A stretch of 64,000 nt of DNA from Lachnospiraceae bacterium XBB1006. GTDB lineage: Bacteria; Bacillota; Clostridia; Lachnospirales; Lachnospiraceae. The notes beneath the pieces were generated by a model that was not told where the DNA came from, ran no database searches, and was given only the letters and a program-made list of their open reading frames with translations. The first letter of the stretch is position 1, and every line of letters starts with the position of its first letter. The stretch covers positions 243,015 to 307,014 of the forward strand of contig FOXT01000005.1 of assembly GCA_900115795.1 (NCBI GenBank). The letters run 5' to 3'. Shown here piece by piece: positions 50,577 to 62,701 of this stretch. The position numbers and the translations under genes were made by a program.

Positions 50577-51419
50577 ATGGATGTATTTAAGCTGGGAGAT
50601 AAAATACTGTCGCTTTTGGAAATGGTGTTTGGATTCTGGAATAACCAGATCGGTCTTGTTTTTTCCATGCTTGGTCAGTCCCCCGTAAATTTCAAAGGTG
50701 GAGAACCATGGGAAGTCATTGAAGGAATTGAGCCAATCTTTGTAGGGGTTGGCTCCTCCTTGGTGGTGATATTTTTTGTAATCGGTTTTTGCTCGGAGAG
50801 TGTGGATGTCAGAGAAGAAATGCGATTTGAAGTGATTTTACGAATGCTGATGCGTGTGGGACTTGCGGAGTGGTTCGTTGCAAACAATGTAACCATTATG
50901 AAGGCTTTTTTCACGTCGATTGGTAACTGGGTAAAAGCATTGTCCGGTAATTCCAAGATGGAGCTAAAGATTGATCCGGAGCAGGCAGAGGTGATTAAAA
51001 ATCTTGGATTCGGAGAAAGTCTGATCATGTTGATATTAGCGGCACTGTTATCCATTATCGTTCTAATCTGTGGATTCTTCATCATTTACACGGTGTATTT
51101 CCGGTTTTTGAAGTTACTGATTATTGTGCCGTTAGGTTCCATCGCCTTTTCAACCATGGGAGGCAATCGAACGGTAGCGCATACGGCAGTAACCTATAGC
51201 CGTTACTTTTTGTCAGCAACATTCGAGGCGGTAACAATGGCGCTGGCGATAATGGTGTGTAATGCCTTTATCAGTGCAGGATTGCCAACCTTTACCGGTG
51301 ACTATGCGGATTGGGCAAAAACCCTGATTTATCTGTGCGAAATGACATTTACGATTGCACTGACAGTCGGTGGTGTAAAAGGAGCACAGAATCTGACGAG
51401 TAAAGCATTTGGATTGTAA
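50577..51419 (+). CDS. VirB6-like polytopic membrane protein
   Basis: A 280-residue protein with about six membrane segments (LVVIFFVIGFC, ILAALLSIIVLICGFFIIYTVY, LSATFEAVTMALAIMVCNAF, MTFTIALTVGGV) and a soluble loop near residues 100-140. Size and place match the CD0411-type VirB6 homologue of Tn1549-like elements, the channel component in the inner membrane. Function is inferred from topology and context. Confidence 0.82.
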   Translation: MDVFKLGDKILSLLEMVFGFWNNQIGLVFSMLGQSPVNFKGGEPWEVIEGIEPIFVGVGSSLVVIFFVIGFCSESVDVREEMRFEVILRMLMRVGLAEWFVANNVTIMKAFFTSIGNWVKALSGNSKMELKIDPEQAEVIKNLGFGESLIMLILAALLSIIVLICGFFIIYTVYFRFLKLLIIVPLGSIAFSTMGGNRTVAHTAVTYSRYFLSATFEAVTMALAIMVCNAFISAGLPTFTGDYADWAKTLIYLCEMTFTIALTVGGVKGAQNLTSKAFGL

Positions 51420-51433
51420 GGAAGGTGAGAGAA

Positions 51434-51805
51434 TTGGTAATTGAAATAAATAAGGATATAGACCGTTATAAAGAAACGGTGGCAATGGGACTGAATGCCA
51501 AACAGCTTTTATTTTCCATTGCAAGTGTAGCTGTTGGAGGAGGCATGGTGCTGTTGCTATATCCATATATCGGACTGACCGGTGCAGCGTATGTGACCAT
51601 TCCATGCGTTGCGCCGATTGCACTGGGCGGGTTTTATTCTTATAACGGTATGGGTTTCTATGAATATATGGGAAGGAAGCTGTATTTCATCACGCATAAT
51701 AGGGTACTTCTCTATCAATCCACCGAAGGTGAGCAGATGGTAATGAGTGACCGACTGGAGCAGGAAACAGATAAGAAAAGAAAAAAGAAGAAGCGTAAGA
51801 AGTAG
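51434..51805 (+). CDS. PrgI family (VirB3-like) protein
   Basis: A 123-residue protein. The N-terminus MVIEINKDIDRYKETVAMGLNAKQ is typical of PrgI, with two membrane segments (FSIASVAVGGGMVLLLYPY and AYVTIPCVAPIALGGFY), then a soluble end rich in Lys. PrgI proteins take the place of VirB3 and work with VirB4. TTG 51434 is preferred over GTG 51425 on ribosome binding site spacing. Confidence 0.85.
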   Translation: MVIEINKDIDRYKETVAMGLNAKQLLFSIASVAVGGGMVLLLYPYIGLTGAAYVTIPCVAPIALGGFYSYNGMGFYEYMGRKLYFITHNRVLLYQSTEGEQMVMSDRLEQETDKKRKKKKRKK

Positions 51806-51819
51806 GAGGATTGCTGGAG

Positions 51820-54192
51820 ATGAAACTATTTGCAGATGGGTTTAAGGAGTTGAAGCGGGCTAGTGAACCGCTTTATAAAACGCCAAAATCCATACAGGAA
51901 ACCATTGAGATTATGGCGGTGGCTGAAAATGGGATTTTTGAAGTGGCGAAGAACCATTTTTCCAAAAGTTACCGTTTTTGCGATATTAACTATACTACCG
52001 CTACGGAGGATGAGCAGATCAGCATATTTGAGCGATACTGCAAATTCTTAAATTCCCTTGATTGTAACTATAAGATTACAATCAACAATAAGAATAAAAA
52101 CATGAAAGAGATGCGGAACAAGGTAATGCTGCCTTTAAGTGATGATGGGTACGATAAGTATCGCAAGGTGTATAACGACATCATCGAAGAGAAGATTATT
52201 GAAGGAAGGCAGGGCATTGAGCAGGAGCGATACCTGACCATTACCATAGAGCGTAAGAATTTCGAGGAGGCAAAAGCGCAGTTTGCAACCCTTGAGGCTA
52301 CCATCCATAAAGCATTTATCGAGCTGGGAGCCGAAATAGTTCCGTTATCGGGAAACGAGAGGATAAAGGTGCTTCATGATTATTACCACCTTGGAAAAGA
52401 AGATGGATTTGAGTTCGATATGCGAAAAGCCAGAAGGGTTGGTGCGGATTTTCGCAATGACTTATGCAACGGGATGTTGAAGTATTTTCCGGATCACTTT
52501 GAAGATGAGGGGAAATGTTGCAGGGCGTTATTTATTAAGAAATATCCGAGTAGTTTGTCGGACCGGTTTATCAATGAGATTACTTCATTACCGGTTCATT
52601 CCATAACCAGTATTGATGTGGTTCCGGTTCCGAAGGATTTAACCACAAAAACCTTACAGAAAAAGTATCTTGGCATTGAGTCGGATATTATTAAACAGCA
52701 GCGAGCGCGAAATAAGAATAATGACTTCTCTACAGAGATTTCCTATGGAAAACGAATAGAGAAAAAAGAGATTGAGGCAATTATGGATGATGTTCGGGAG
52801 AACGACCAGTGCCTCTTTTTTGTTGGTGTAACTATGATTCTGATGGCTGGAAGCAAGGAAGAATTGGAGAGTGTGACAGAAACGGTACAGACCATTGGAA
52901 AGCGAAACAGCTGTACCATTGATACCCATTATCTGAAACAACGGGAAGCGCTTAATACGGCACTTCCGATTGGTGTTCGTCAGATTGAAACCATGCGAAC
53001 AATGTTGACGCAGTCATTGGCAGTATTGATGCCGTTTAATGTGCAGGAATTAAATGACAGCAGTGGAAATTATTACGGAATCAATCAGATTTCCAAGAAT
53101 GTTAATATCGGTAACCGCAAGAAGCTGATTAACGGAAATGGATTTGTATTTGGTGTTCCGGGTTCCGGTAAATCGTTCTTTTGTAAGATGGAAATGGGAA
53201 GCGTCTTCTTATCCGGTAAGGATGAGATTATCGTCATTGACCCAATGAATGAGTATTTTGACATTGCACATACCTATGGCGGAACGGTGGTCAATATGTC
53301 AACCTATACCGACAATTACGTCAATCCCTTGGATATGGATGTGTGGAATCTTGACCAGAACGATACAAAGGGATGGGTTCGAGAGAAGGGTGAGTTTATG
53401 CTTGGGTTATGCGAGCAGTGTATTGGTGACAGCTTAAACTCCCGGCAGAAATCCATCATTGACCGCTGTGTGCGAAAACTCTATATCGACATCGCCAGAA
53501 GTAAGGAAAAGTATATTCCGGTTATGTCGGATTTTTATGAGCTTTTGTTACAGCAGCCGGAGGAAGAAGCAAAAGATATCGCTTTGTCATTAGAGCTTTT
53601 CGTAAATGGTTCCCTGAACATTTTTAACCATCAGACCAATGTAGATGTCGATAACCGATTTACGGTATATGGCATCCGTGATCTTGGAACAGAGTTGTCG
53701 CCGATTACCATGCTGGTAATGATGGAGTCCATTCAGAACCGTATTGTGGAAAACGGGCAAAAAGGAAAGGCAACATGGCTATATATTGATGAGTTCCATG
53801 TTCTTCTTAACTCAGAGTATTCGGCGAAATATTTGCAGCAGTTATGGAAAAAAGTACGAAAGCAGGGTGGTCTTTGTACTGGAATTACGCAGAATGTAAT
53901 TGACCTGTTACAGAACTATACGGCAACCACCATGCTTGCAAACAGTGAGTTTGTTGCGTTATTGAAACAGGCAAATACAGACAGTGCCAAAATGGCGGAC
54001 GTGATTGGCGTATCGGAAGCACAACTTAAGTTTGTAACGAATACCTCTTCCGGTATGGGATTGCTGAAATGTGGTTCGGTAGTGATACCGTTTGATAATC
54101 AGATCAGCAAAGATACGGATTTGTATCGACTCTATAATACAAATATCCATGAAAAGATAGCAGAAGAAAAGGGTGGTTGTATTGAATATTAA
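51820..54192 (+). CDS. VirB4-like conjugation ATPase
   Basis: A 790-residue ATPase that powers channel assembly and DNA transfer. Walker A FGVPGSGKSFF near residue 445, DPMNEYFDI after it, and Walker B WLYIDEFHVLL near 655; the N-terminal 400 residues form the VirB4 dimer/membrane-associated part. ATG 51820 is 10 nt after AGGAGG and preferred over TTG 51811. The downstream hydrolase gene starts inside its last codons. Confidence 0.94.
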   Translation: MKLFADGFKELKRASEPLYKTPKSIQETIEIMAVAENGIFEVAKNHFSKSYRFCDINYTTATEDEQISIFERYCKFLNSLDCNYKITINNKNKNMKEMRNKVMLPLSDDGYDKYRKVYNDIIEEKIIEGRQGIEQERYLTITIERKNFEEAKAQFATLEATIHKAFIELGAEIVPLSGNERIKVLHDYYHLGKEDGFEFDMRKARRVGADFRNDLCNGMLKYFPDHFEDEGKCCRALFIKKYPSSLSDRFINEITSLPVHSITSIDVVPVPKDLTTKTLQKKYLGIESDIIKQQRARNKNNDFSTEISYGKRIEKKEIEAIMDDVRENDQCLFFVGVTMILMAGSKEELESVTETVQTIGKRNSCTIDTHYLKQREALNTALPIGVRQIETMRTMLTQSLAVLMPFNVQELNDSSGNYYGINQISKNVNIGNRKKLINGNGFVFGVPGSGKSFFCKMEMGSVFLSGKDEIIVIDPMNEYFDIAHTYGGTVVNMSTYTDNYVNPLDMDVWNLDQNDTKGWVREKGEFMLGLCEQCIGDSLNSRQKSIIDRCVRKLYIDIARSKEKYIPVMSDFYELLLQQPEEEAKDIALSLELFVNGSLNIFNHQTNVDVDNRFTVYGIRDLGTELSPITMLVMMESIQNRIVENGQKGKATWLYIDEFHVLLNSEYSAKYLQQLWKKVRKQGGLCTGITQNVIDLLQNYTATTMLANSEFVALLKQANTDSAKMADVIGVSEAQLKFVTNTSSGMGLLKCGSVVIPFDNQISKDTDLYRLYNTNIHEKIAEEKGGCIEY

Positions 54193-56026
54193 GAGGGTGG
54201 ATGACAAACCCCTTGTGATTCATACCAAGCAAAAAGCGAAGATTCATAGAAAGGTAGGACGGTCGGCAACGCTCAAAGGGTGCAATGTCTATACCTTACG
54301 AAGAACGCCCAAAATCCGAGGTGCTACAGTGGGGAAGACTATGTATCGCAGTGCTGCCGAGCGGATGAAAGCAAATGACGGGCGACGGTATCGAAAAAGC
54401 ACAATCCATGAAGTGGATGCAAGGGAAACCGGATTACGGCAGTTTAAGAGAAACATCCGGGAAGCTAAGATGCCTATCCGAATAAAGAATACGAACCTCC
54501 ATATTGCCGGAGTGGCGGCAAAAACGGTTACGGAGCAGGTGGAGGGCGGAAAGGAGACGACGCAGGCAGCAGCGCTCGGATATGAGTTAGCCAAGCCGGC
54601 GGTTGGAACGGCATCGAAGGGTGCAGCGTTATTTAAGAGAAAAGCGCTGGCTAAGAAGCAGAGAAAAATCAAGATGGTTCAGCCGGGCGGAAAGCTAAAT
54701 CATCGCGCGGCGAAGATAAAAGTAACGGAAGCATTAGCGGAAGATACCAAGGTACGCATGAAGAAAGCGAGCATCTGGAGAAATGGAGAAAAGAAGCAGA
54801 ATAAGGCAACCACGAAAGCAAGAGTTTCGGCTAATCAAGATTACAAGATGGCACAGAAAAACCGAATGATCCAGTTCTTTATGGATAAGATGAAAGCAGA
54901 ACATGAGCAGACCGACAGTGTGGGTAAGTTAGTAAAGGATCTGGTTGTAAGGAAAATATGGACATGGGTGGCATCCATAGCTCCGGCGATCGGTGCCGCT
55001 TTTTTAGTGCTACTGGTAACGATGTTTATTGTTGTGATTCCGGCGGTGCTGGTTACTACCGTATTATACAATTCGCCATTGGCAATCTTCATGCCGTCAC
55101 TTGAAGAAGGAGACACGATAAAAAGTGTGGCAGAGGAGTATGAAGGAGACTTTCGGGAAGAAGTAAAGCGTATAGCGAGAGAACATGCCGGATGCGACTC
55201 CGGCGAGCTTGTGTATGTGGATTATGAGGGAACAGATGCGGAGCCATCGAATCTGTGTGACATTATCGCCGTATATATGGTGAAGCATGGTGTCGGAGAG
55301 ACAGCAACCATATTAAATGAGAAAACCAAAGGCTGGATGAAGCAGGTGGTTGAAGATATGTGTACCTATGAAATCGTGGTCAAACACAAGCATGGCAAGA
55401 GCATTCTCGTGGTAAAAGTGAAGCTGAAAAGCTATCGGGATATGATTGATGCGTATCATTTTGATGAGGATGAAGTAAAACTGTTAGGCGACCTGATGAG
55501 TCCGGAAGGTCTTGAAATGATGGGATATTCGGTTAGCACCGGAGGTGGTGGCGAGCCGGGGGTATGCAGTCTGACGGAAGAAGAAATCGAGAAAATCCTG
55601 GCGGATATAAAGGACAGCACAAGACGGACAGTCTTATCCTATGCACTTCACCGGGTGGGATATCCGTACAGTCAGGATGTAAACCTCCGGTGTAGCGGCA
55701 ACTATTACGATTGCAGTTCTTTGGCGTATTTTTCATGGAAGGAAGCCGGGGTAAACATCAGCCATCATGGCGCCATGACGGCAGCGGAGGAAGCACGAGG
55801 TCTTTCGGAAGCAGGCAAAACCGTATCATGGAGCCAGATGAAACCGGGCGATTTGATTTTTTACTCCTTCCAGAAGAATGGTCGATATAAAAACATCAGC
55901 CATGTGGTAATCTATGCCGGACACGGTATGATTGTGGAGGCAAAAGGAACGAAGTATGGTGTGGTATATGGAAAAGCGTATAAAGGTTCCGGTTATGTGA
56001 TGAGTGCAAGACCGGGAGGCAATTAG
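54182..56026 (+). CDS. NlpC/P60 cell-wall hydrolase of the transfer apparatus
   Basis: A 614-residue protein. The N-terminal 250 residues are very basic with the family opening MNIKRVDDKPLVIHTKQKAKIH; a membrane segment (about 265-290, AFLVLLVTMFIVVIPAVLVTTVLY) is followed by an extracellular part and a C-terminal NlpC/P60 peptidase domain with YDCSSLAYF (Cys) and ISHVVIYAGHG (His). It opens peptidoglycan for the channel, as VirB1 does. TTG start at 54182, overlapping virB4 by 11 nt, is preferred over the GTG at 54173. Confidence 0.9.
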   Translation: MNIKRVDDKPLVIHTKQKAKIHRKVGRSATLKGCNVYTLRRTPKIRGATVGKTMYRSAAERMKANDGRRYRKSTIHEVDARETGLRQFKRNIREAKMPIRIKNTNLHIAGVAAKTVTEQVEGGKETTQAAALGYELAKPAVGTASKGAALFKRKALAKKQRKIKMVQPGGKLNHRAAKIKVTEALAEDTKVRMKKASIWRNGEKKQNKATTKARVSANQDYKMAQKNRMIQFFMDKMKAEHEQTDSVGKLVKDLVVRKIWTWVASIAPAIGAAFLVLLVTMFIVVIPAVLVTTVLYNSPLAIFMPSLEEGDTIKSVAEEYEGDFREEVKRIAREHAGCDSGELVYVDYEGTDAEPSNLCDIIAVYMVKHGVGETATILNEKTKGWMKQVVEDMCTYEIVVKHKHGKSILVVKVKLKSYRDMIDAYHFDEDEVKLLGDLMSPEGLEMMGYSVSTGGGGEPGVCSLTEEEIEKILADIKDSTRRTVLSYALHRVGYPYSQDVNLRCSGNYYDCSSLAYFSWKEAGVNISHHGAMTAAEEARGLSEAGKTVSWSQMKPGDLIFYSFQKNGRYKNISHVVIYAGHGMIVEAKGTKYGVVYGKAYKGSGYVMSARPGGN

Positions 56027-56056
56027 TGTAATATAGCAAACAGATGGAGGTGAAGG

Positions 56057-59000
56057 ATGAGCGTAGATTATAAAGTCAGCAAGATGTATGAAAATCAGAT
56101 AAAGAAGTTACCAAGCAGGGGAACATGGCGGAATGTACTTTATTTAGCCGGGCAGTTGTACCGGTACGAGTTTGATAACATCCTGATGGTGTATGAGCAG
56201 AAGCCACAGGCAACTTTGATTGCGGATTATGACACTTGGAAAAAGGTAGGACGATATGTCAAGCGAGGAAGTAAAGGCATTGCCATTTTTCCATCCAGAG
56301 CATTGAATCCGCGCATGCGGTACGTGTTTGATATTACGGATACCGGAGGAAGAGAGGAAAAGCTTACCTGGAAATTGACAGCGGATAACCTTGGCGAATA
56401 TCTTAGATATCTTGAAAATCATGGTGTTAAGCTTACGGAATATGCCGGGGATTATGTGTCACAGAAAACTGCCTTAAAATCATTTACAGGAACGAATGTT
56501 TGGACTATAATGAAAGAGGATTATTCCGAGCGAATATCCGAGCTTTCGCAGATGATGGGAGAAGGATCATGGGATGCGGAAGCGTTGCAGTCCAGGGGTA
56601 GGAACCAAGGATTAGAATATGAAACGCAAGAGCCTACTACAGCGCAGTTTATTTTTCAAAGTATCATGTATGTGGTAGGAACGAGAAGTGGATTTGATTT
56701 GTCCGGCAAAGAACAGGATTTTAGTCAGATCAGTAAATACGCAGAGGAAGAAGTAATTTACCGACTCGGTTCTCTTGTATGCGATGTCTCCTGTGATGTT
56801 CTTAGAGAATTTAGCCGTAATATCAAGGCAATGGAACGAGATGAGCTGCGCATGCAGCTTGGTAAGAGAGGAGACGAAGAATATGGAAGAAATGACAATC
56901 ACCTATACAGAGGTGGACGGATTATTGTACCCGAATCTGGAGATGCCAAAAGAGGAGAAGACTCTTTTGAACGTAGGGAAATACGGACTGATGGCAGCAC
57001 GATATCTCAAGGAGAACGAGCCACAGAGATACCGGACGCTGATGAGATTCGGACTGTTAGCACCGAGGATGCACGAGGTGGATACGGAAGCAAATCGACT
57101 GATGGAACAGATACAGGAAGCATATCTGAAGAGCAATCTGCCGAAGGCGAAGGATTCCACCATTCAGATGTGGAGGATTCGAGAACAGGCGAGGATGCAG
57201 GCGGAGGAAATCGTGCTACATCAGGTAGTGAATCGGTTCCACTAGAAGATGAAGAATTAAATAGAGAACTAAGTGAAATAGAATCATTTGGTAAAACAGA
57301 GGAAGCAGGCCAGTATCGGCAGGCTTCCTTTTTTGACGCAGATTTCAATCTGGAAGCTGGGTCGAAGGAAAAGAATTCGGTAGCGACTTATCATTACTTA
57401 CAACCCAAGAAGGAAGTGACGGTGCCCCATGAGTTTATCGTGCAAACGTTACTTCGGGGAACCGGATTTTCCGGCGGAAAAGAACGGGTTTGTAAGATTT
57501 TTGCAGATGAGATTGATGCCGGAACAAGGGCAAAACAAATAAAGAAAGAGTATGGTATCGGAGGAGCCGGTTGGCCCTTGGATGGATATGGACTTCATGG
57601 TTATGATACCTTTCATGGACAGGGACTACGGTTTTTGTGGCGTGATGAAGAAGGCGAAAAAGAAGGCTATGTTTCATGGAAGAATGTGGAAAAAGAGATA
57701 GCGGCTCTTATCCTTACCGGAGAGTATCAGCCGGAGAAAAAGGTTACCGTTGATAGCACAGCGAAAGTAATCGAGGAAGAAATCGTAAAGGAATCGGAAG
57801 ATAAAAAGAATTTCCAATTTGACCTTGATGCGATTGAAACCGGAGGAGCAAAGACACGCTATCGCTGGAACATTGAGGCGATAAAGACCTTAAAGCAGAT
57901 TGAAAAAGAGGAACGTCTGGCTACAGCAGAGGAGCAAACCATCTTAAGCCGGTATGCCGGATGGGGAGGAATCCCCGGTGCCTTTGATGAGCACAATGAG
58001 CAGTGGAAAAAGGAATATGAGGAATTAAAGCTGCTGCTTTCCGAAGAGGAATATGTAGCGGCAAGGGCTACAGTAAACAATGCGTTTTATACCTCTCCTG
58101 TGGTAGCGGGCTGTATCAGTAAGCGGCTGAGCGATATGGGCTTTACGAAGGGCAATGTGTTAGAGCCGTCTATGGGTATCGGAAATTTCTTTGGCAGTCT
58201 GCCGGAGGAAATGCGTGGTTGTACGCTCTACGGCGTAGAAATTGATTCGTTATCCGGTCGGATTGCAAAGCATCTCTACCAGAATGCTACGATCAGTATT
58301 TGTGGATTTGAGGAAACATCCTATCCGGATAATTTCTTTGATGCGGCAATCGGAAACGTGCCTTTTGGAGACTACAAAGTCTATGATCCGAAGTATGTAA
58401 AGTATAACTTTCGGATACACGATTACTTTCTGGCAAAAGCATTGGATCAGGTGCGACCGGGTGGCGTCATTGCTTTTGTTACGACAAGAGGAACACTGGA
58501 TAAAACCAATCCGACCATCCGTAAATATTTAGCGCAGAGAGCGGAATTACTGGGTGCAGTCAGGCTTCCCAATTCTGCATTTAAGGATAATGCAGGAACG
58601 GTCGTAACGACGGACATTCTGTTTTTGCAAAAGCGGCAGAAAAAGATTGAAATAGAACCGGACTGGGTTCATTTGGGTTACACAGAGAATGGCATTTCCA
58701 TCAATTCTTATTATGTGGATCATCCGGAAATGGTTCTTGGGCACATGGAATTTGATACCCGCATTTATGGGAAAGACAGTAATTATACGGTCTGTGTAAA
58801 TGATGATGAGAATTTCATTCTTCAGCGTGCATTGACGGAAGCGCTTGAGAAAATAAGCATCGAAAGGATTGATTTTGAAGAGGTACTGGAAGAGGAAGCG
58901 GTAACGGAGGATATTCTTCCGGCAGATCCGGATGTAAAGAATTTTACCTTTACGCTTGCGGATGGAAAACTATATTATCGGGAGGATTCCATGATGTATC

Positions 59001-62000
59001 GAAAGGAACTTCCGCAAAAAATGGAAGAACGCATTATAGCGCTTGATCAGGTGCGTATGGTTACCAGAGAGCTGATTCGGATACAAACGGAAGGATGCAG
59101 CGAGGAAGAATTGCAAGAAGGTCAGCGTAAGCTAAATGAAAGTTACGATTCCTTTGTAAAAAACTATGGTTATATCGTAGATAAGAGCAATGAGCGGGCC
59201 TTTCGGGATGATGCGGATTATCCGCTGCTTAGTTCCCTTGAAGTAGTAGATGAAGATGGAAATGTCTTAAAAGCAGATATGTTTTATAAGCAGACCATTA
59301 AGGCAAAATCTGTGATTGAGCATGTGGAGACCGCGATGGAAGCACTTAATATTTCCATGAATGAGTTTGGAATGGTGAATCTTGCGTATATGCAAAGTAT
59401 CTATAAGCCGGAGCAACCGGTAGAAAAGTTGGTAGAAGAACTTACCGGAGTCATTTACTTAAATCCAAAGGAGTACAATGAGCATACTTTTACTGCCGGC
59501 TGGGAGACAGCGGATGAATATCTGTCCGGCAATGTCAGGGACAAACTGCGGATTGCAAAAGCAAGAGTGGAAGATGCAGAAATCCCGGATGCCATAAGGG
59601 AGTATTTCAGAGCGGATGTAACGGCGCTTGAACAGGTACAGCCGAAGGACCTGGATGCTTCAGAGATTGATGTTAAGGTTGGTACAACATGGATTGAGCC
59701 ACTGGATTATGAGGCTTTTATTTTTGAATTACTGAATACGCCAAGGCGGGCAAGAGCAGTGCGGAATCAGTGGTATAATTCTGGGATACAGCTCAATCTC
59801 AATAGGACGACGATGGAATGGTTTATTGAAAATAAGTCAATGGATAAACATTCCGTTGCGGCTACAAAGACCTATGGAACAAGTCGCATGGATGCCTACT
59901 CCATTTTTGAGGCGACGCTGAACTTAAAGACAGTAACCGTAAAAGACCGGATTGAGGATGGCGATGGGAAATACCACTATGAAGTCAACAAAAATGAAAC
60001 CATGTTGGCAAGGGAAAAGCAAAGTCAGATAAAGGAAGCCTTTCGCGAGTGGATTTTCAAAGATCCGGAGAGAAGAAAAAAGTATGTTACCTACTACAAT
60101 GAGACCTTTAATAATACGAGGCTTCGGGAGTATGATGGAAGTCATCTGACCTTTCCGGGAATGAATCCGGAAATTGCATTGCGGGAACATCAGAAAAATG
60201 CCGTGGCACGGATACTGCTTGGTGGAAATACGCTGCTTGCCCATTGTGTAGGAGCGGGAAAAAGTTTTGAGATGATGGCTGCATGTATGGAGCAGAAACG
60301 ATTGGGGCTTGCCAATAAAACGGTTATGGTGGTGCCGAAAGCGTTAATCGGTCAGACCGCCAGTGAGTTCCTTCGTCTTTATCCGTCAGCCAATATTTTA
60401 GTGGCAACGGAACGTGACTTTGAAAAAAGCCGGCGAAGGAAGTTTATCAGTCGGATTGCTACCGGTGATTATGACTGCATTATCATGTCCCATTCTCAGT
60501 TTGAGAAAATCCCGATTTCACCGGAGAGAAGGACGCGAATGCTGCAGGATCAGGTAGAGGAATTAAGTTACGCCATCGAGGAACTGAAGGAAAAAAACGG
60601 AGAGCGATGGACCATTAAGCAGATGGAATCCCAGAAAAAGAAGTTAGAAGAACAGATTAAAACCCTTGCGGATGAAACCAAAAAGGATGATTTAATCAAC
60701 TTTGAGGAGCTTGGAATTGATTCCATTATGGTGGATGAGGCGCATGGCTTTAAGAATATGGCGGTTTTTTCCAAGATGAACAATGTGTCCGGTATTTCCA
60801 GTGGTGGCGCGAAGAAAGCGATGGATATGTATTTGAAAACCCAGTATATCAATGAATTGACACCGGGAAGGGGAATTGTATTTGCCACCGGAACCCCGAT
60901 ATCCAACACCATGGTTGAGATGTATGTGATGCAGTTATACTTACAGAAAGTAGCACTTGAACAGATGGGCATTTATCATTTTGATTCCTGGGCGGCGAAT
61001 TTCGGTGAAGTAACGACTGCTTTGGAACTGACGGTAGAAGGAAGCGGATTCCGATTCAAGAGCCGGTTTAATAAGTTTATCAATCTGCCGGAGCTTATGA
61101 CACTGTTTCGGGAAGTTGCGGATGTACAGACAGCGGATATGTTGGAGCTTAATGTACCCGCACTTCGGGGTGGAAAGTATATCATCGTTGATTCCGAGCC
61201 GGATGAGTACGTGAAGTTCGTCATGGAGGATTTTGTAAAACGAGCGGAGCGAATACGAAGTGGTGGCATTGATCCGACGGAAGATAACTTCTTAAAGATT
61301 ACTCATGAGGCCAGATTATTGGGAACCGATGCAAGGTTATTAGAACCGGATGCACCGAATAATCCGGATGGAAAGTTAAATAAGGTTGTAGATAACGTAC
61401 TGTTTGAATACGAAAAAGCGAAGGCTGATGACCGAATTGGTTGTCAGCTTATTTTTTCGGATATTGGAACACCTCATGGAAGCTGGAAGGAAGACATGGT
61501 GGAAAAGGGGTTTGCCAAAGATGGATATTCCTTTGATATCTACAACTATCTGAAGACAGAACTGGTAAAGCGAGGTATCCCAGAGGCAGAGATCGCTTTT
61601 ATCCATGATGCCAATACGGATGCGCAGCGGGAAATCTTGTTCAAGGAGATGCGAACCGGAAAGAAGCGGATACTGATAGGTTCTACCGATAAATGCGGAA
61701 CCGGAGTGAATGTGCAGACACATCTTGTGGCAATGCATCATGTGGATTGTCCATGGAAGCCATCCAGTATCGAACAAAGAGAAGGACGCGGAATCCGGCA
61801 AGGAAATGAAAATAAGGAAGTTGCGGTTTACCGGTATGTTACGAAAGGCACTTTTGATGCTTATTCGTGGTCGCTAGTGGAAAATAAGCAGCGGTTTATC
61901 AGTCAGGTAATGACGGCAAAAACGGTAAGTCGTAGCTGTGAGGATATTGATGAAGCAACGCTTTCCTATGCGGAGATTAAGGCGGTGGCGACAGGAAATC

Positions 62001-62680
62001 CCTTAATCAAGGAAAAGATGGAGATTGATAATGAGGTGCAACGGCTTAAGTTATTAAAGGCTTCCTACGAGAATCAGAGGTATTCTTTGCAGGATAATTT
62101 CATGGTGCGATTCCCGAAGCTGATATCGGCAGCGAAGGAAAAGCTTGCCTGTGTAAAAGCGGATGTGGCGAAGCGGGATGCAGACAAAGAGCGCTATGCA
62201 GAATTCTCCGTAGTGATTGGAGACATCACCTTTACGGAGCGTAGCGATGGGGGAAATGTAATGATTGAAGCCATGAGTAAAGCAAAGACCGGAGAGATAA
62301 CGCATTTAGGAGAATACAAAGGCTTTGAATTACTGGTAGAGAAGAATTTCATGGGAACAAATAATCTGATCTTACGAGGGCAGACAGACTATAAAGTGGA
62401 AGCATCCACCAGTCCGGTTGGAAATATGGTGAAGCTGGATAATCTGTATGCGGAACTTGACCGGAATATTGATTTTTTGGAAAAGAAAATCGAACAGTAT
62501 GAAAACGATTTGCAATCTTCTAAAGAGCAATATGAAAAGCCGTTTGCCTATGAAACAGAACTGAAAGAGAAACTGGCAAGGCAAAATGAATTAAATACGC
62601 AGCTGGATTTGGAAAATACGATTGAGCAGCCGGTAGAGGAAGAAAAACTGGTTGCTGACTGTGGGAAACGAAGTAGATAA
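56057..62680 (+). CDS. N6-adenine methylase/SNF2 helicase fusion with ArdC-like N-terminus
   Basis: A 2207-residue protein typical of Tn1549-like ICEs. Order: ArdC-like ssDNA-binding region (1-250), low-complexity linker (about 285-400), methyltransferase domain with [13 protein letters not shown] (near 698) and the N-x-P-F motif NVPFGDY (near 768), then an SNF2/DEAH helicase with VGAGKS (near 1398), DEAH (near 1559), GTPISNT (near 1612) and [10 protein letters not shown] (near 1908). It may protect incoming DNA from restriction and process it. Its linker is where the tnpV reading frame overlaps. Confidence 0.93.
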   Translation: MSVDYKVSKMYENQIKKLPSRGTWRNVLYLAGQLYRYEFDNILMVYEQKPQATLIADYDTWKKVGRYVKRGSKGIAIFPSRALNPRMRYVFDITDTGGREEKLTWKLTADNLGEYLRYLENHGVKLTEYAGDYVSQKTALKSFTGTNVWTIMKEDYSERISELSQMMGEGSWDAEALQSRGRNQGLEYETQEPTTAQFIFQSIMYVVGTRSGFDLSGKEQDFSQISKYAEEEVIYRLGSLVCDVSCDVLREFSRNIKAMERDELRMQLGKRGDEEYGRNDNHLYRGGRIIVPESGDAKRGEDSFERREIRTDGSTISQGERATEIPDADEIRTVSTEDARGGYGSKSTDGTDTGSISEEQSAEGEGFHHSDVEDSRTGEDAGGGNRATSGSESVPLEDEELNRELSEIESFGKTEEAGQYRQASFFDADFNLEAGSKEKNSVATYHYLQPKKEVTVPHEFIVQTLLRGTGFSGGKERVCKIFADEIDAGTRAKQIKKEYGIGGAGWPLDGYGLHGYDTFHGQGLRFLWRDEEGEKEGYVSWKNVEKEIAALILTGEYQPEKKVTVDSTAKVIEEEIVKESEDKKNFQFDLDAIETGGAKTRYRWNIEAIKTLKQIEKEERLATAEEQTILSRYAGWGGIPGAFDEHNEQWKKEYEELKLLLSEEEYVAARATVNNAFYTSPVVAGCISKRLSDMGFTKGNVLEPSMGIGNFFGSLPEEMRGCTLYGVEIDSLSGRIAKHLYQNATISICGFEETSYPDNFFDAAIGNVPFGDYKVYDPKYVKYNFRIHDYFLAKALDQVRPGGVIAFVTTRGTLDKTNPTIRKYLAQRAELLGAVRLPNSAFKDNAGTVVTTDILFLQKRQKKIEIEPDWVHLGYTENGISINSYYVDHPEMVLGHMEFDTRIYGKDSNYTVCVNDDENFILQRALTEALEKISIERIDFEEVLEEEAVTEDILPADPDVKNFTFTLADGKLYYREDSMMYRKELPQKMEERIIALDQVRMVTRELIRIQTEGCSEEELQEGQRKLNESYDSFVKNYGYIVDKSNERAFRDDADYPLLSSLEVVDEDGNVLKADMFYKQTIKAKSVIEHVETAMEALNISMNEFGMVNLAYMQSIYKPEQPVEKLVEELTGVIYLNPKEYNEHTFTAGWETADEYLSGNVRDKLRIAKARVEDAEIPDAIREYFRADVTALEQVQPKDLDASEIDVKVGTTWIEPLDYEAFIFELLNTPRRARAVRNQWYNSGIQLNLNRTTMEWFIENKSMDKHSVAATKTYGTSRMDAYSIFEATLNLKTVTVKDRIEDGDGKYHYEVNKNETMLAREKQSQIKEAFREWIFKDPERRKKYVTYYNETFNNTRLREYDGSHLTFPGMNPEIALREHQKNAVARILLGGNTLLAHCVGAGKSFEMMAACMEQKRLGLANKTVMVVPKALIGQTASEFLRLYPSANILVATERDFEKSRRRKFISRIATGDYDCIIMSHSQFEKIPISPERRTRMLQDQVEELSYAIEELKEKNGERWTIKQMESQKKKLEEQIKTLADETKKDDLINFEELGIDSIMVDEAHGFKNMAVFSKMNNVSGISSGGAKKAMDMYLKTQYINELTPGRGIVFATGTPISNTMVEMYVMQLYLQKVALEQMGIYHFDSWAANFGEVTTALELTVEGSGFRFKSRFNKFINLPELMTLFREVADVQTADMLELNVPALRGGKYIIVDSEPDEYVKFVMEDFVKRAERIRSGGIDPTEDNFLKITHEARLLGTDARLLEPDAPNNPDGKLNKVVDNVLFEYEKAKADDRIGCQLIFSDIGTPHGSWKEDMVEKGFAKDGYSFDIYNYLKTELVKRGIPEAEIAFIHDANTDAQREILFKEMRTGKKRILIGSTDKCGTGVNVQTHLVAMHHVDCPWKPSSIEQREGRGIRQGNENKEVAVYRYVTKGTFDAYSWSLVENKQRFISQVMTAKTVSRSCEDIDEATLSYAEIKAVATGNPLIKEKMEIDNEVQRLKLLKASYENQRYSLQDNFMVRFPKLISAAKEKLACVKADVAKRDADKERYAEFSVVIGDITFTERSDGGNVMIEAMSKAKTGEITHLGEYKGFELLVEKNFMGTNNLILRGQTDYKVEASTSPVGNMVKLDNLYAELDRNIDFLEKKIEQYENDLQSSKEQYEKPFAYETELKEKLARQNELNTQLDLENTIEQPVEEEKLVADCGKRSR
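56883..57245 (+). CDS. tnpV: TnpV-like protein overprinted inside the methylase-helicase gene
   Basis: A 120-residue ORF entirely within the 2207-codon gene in a shifted frame. The product matches the TnpV pattern: [19 protein letters not shown], then [24 protein letters not shown], then [15 protein letters not shown], and an A-x-E-E-I-V-L-H end. Its ATG has GAGAGGAG at about 9 nt, a real ribosome binding site inside the outer gene. The outer frame here is low-complexity (Ser/Gly/Glu/Arg), as expected of an overprinted linker. TnpV function is unknown. The ORF opens farther upstream but without a start of comparable quality. Confidence 0.8.
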   Translation: MEEMTITYTEVDGLLYPNLEMPKEEKTLLNVGKYGLMAARYLKENEPQRYRTLMRFGLLAPRMHEVDTEANRLMEQIQEAYLKSNLPKAKDSTIQMWRIREQARMQAEEIVLHQVVNRFH

Positions 62681-62701
62681 AGAAAAGGAGACAAGTGGGA
62701 A

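Noticed and set aside
56775-56882. N-terminal extension of the tnpV frame
   Set aside because: The extra 36 codons lack a good ribosome binding site and do not match TnpV; the ATG at 56883 has GAGAGGAG in front.
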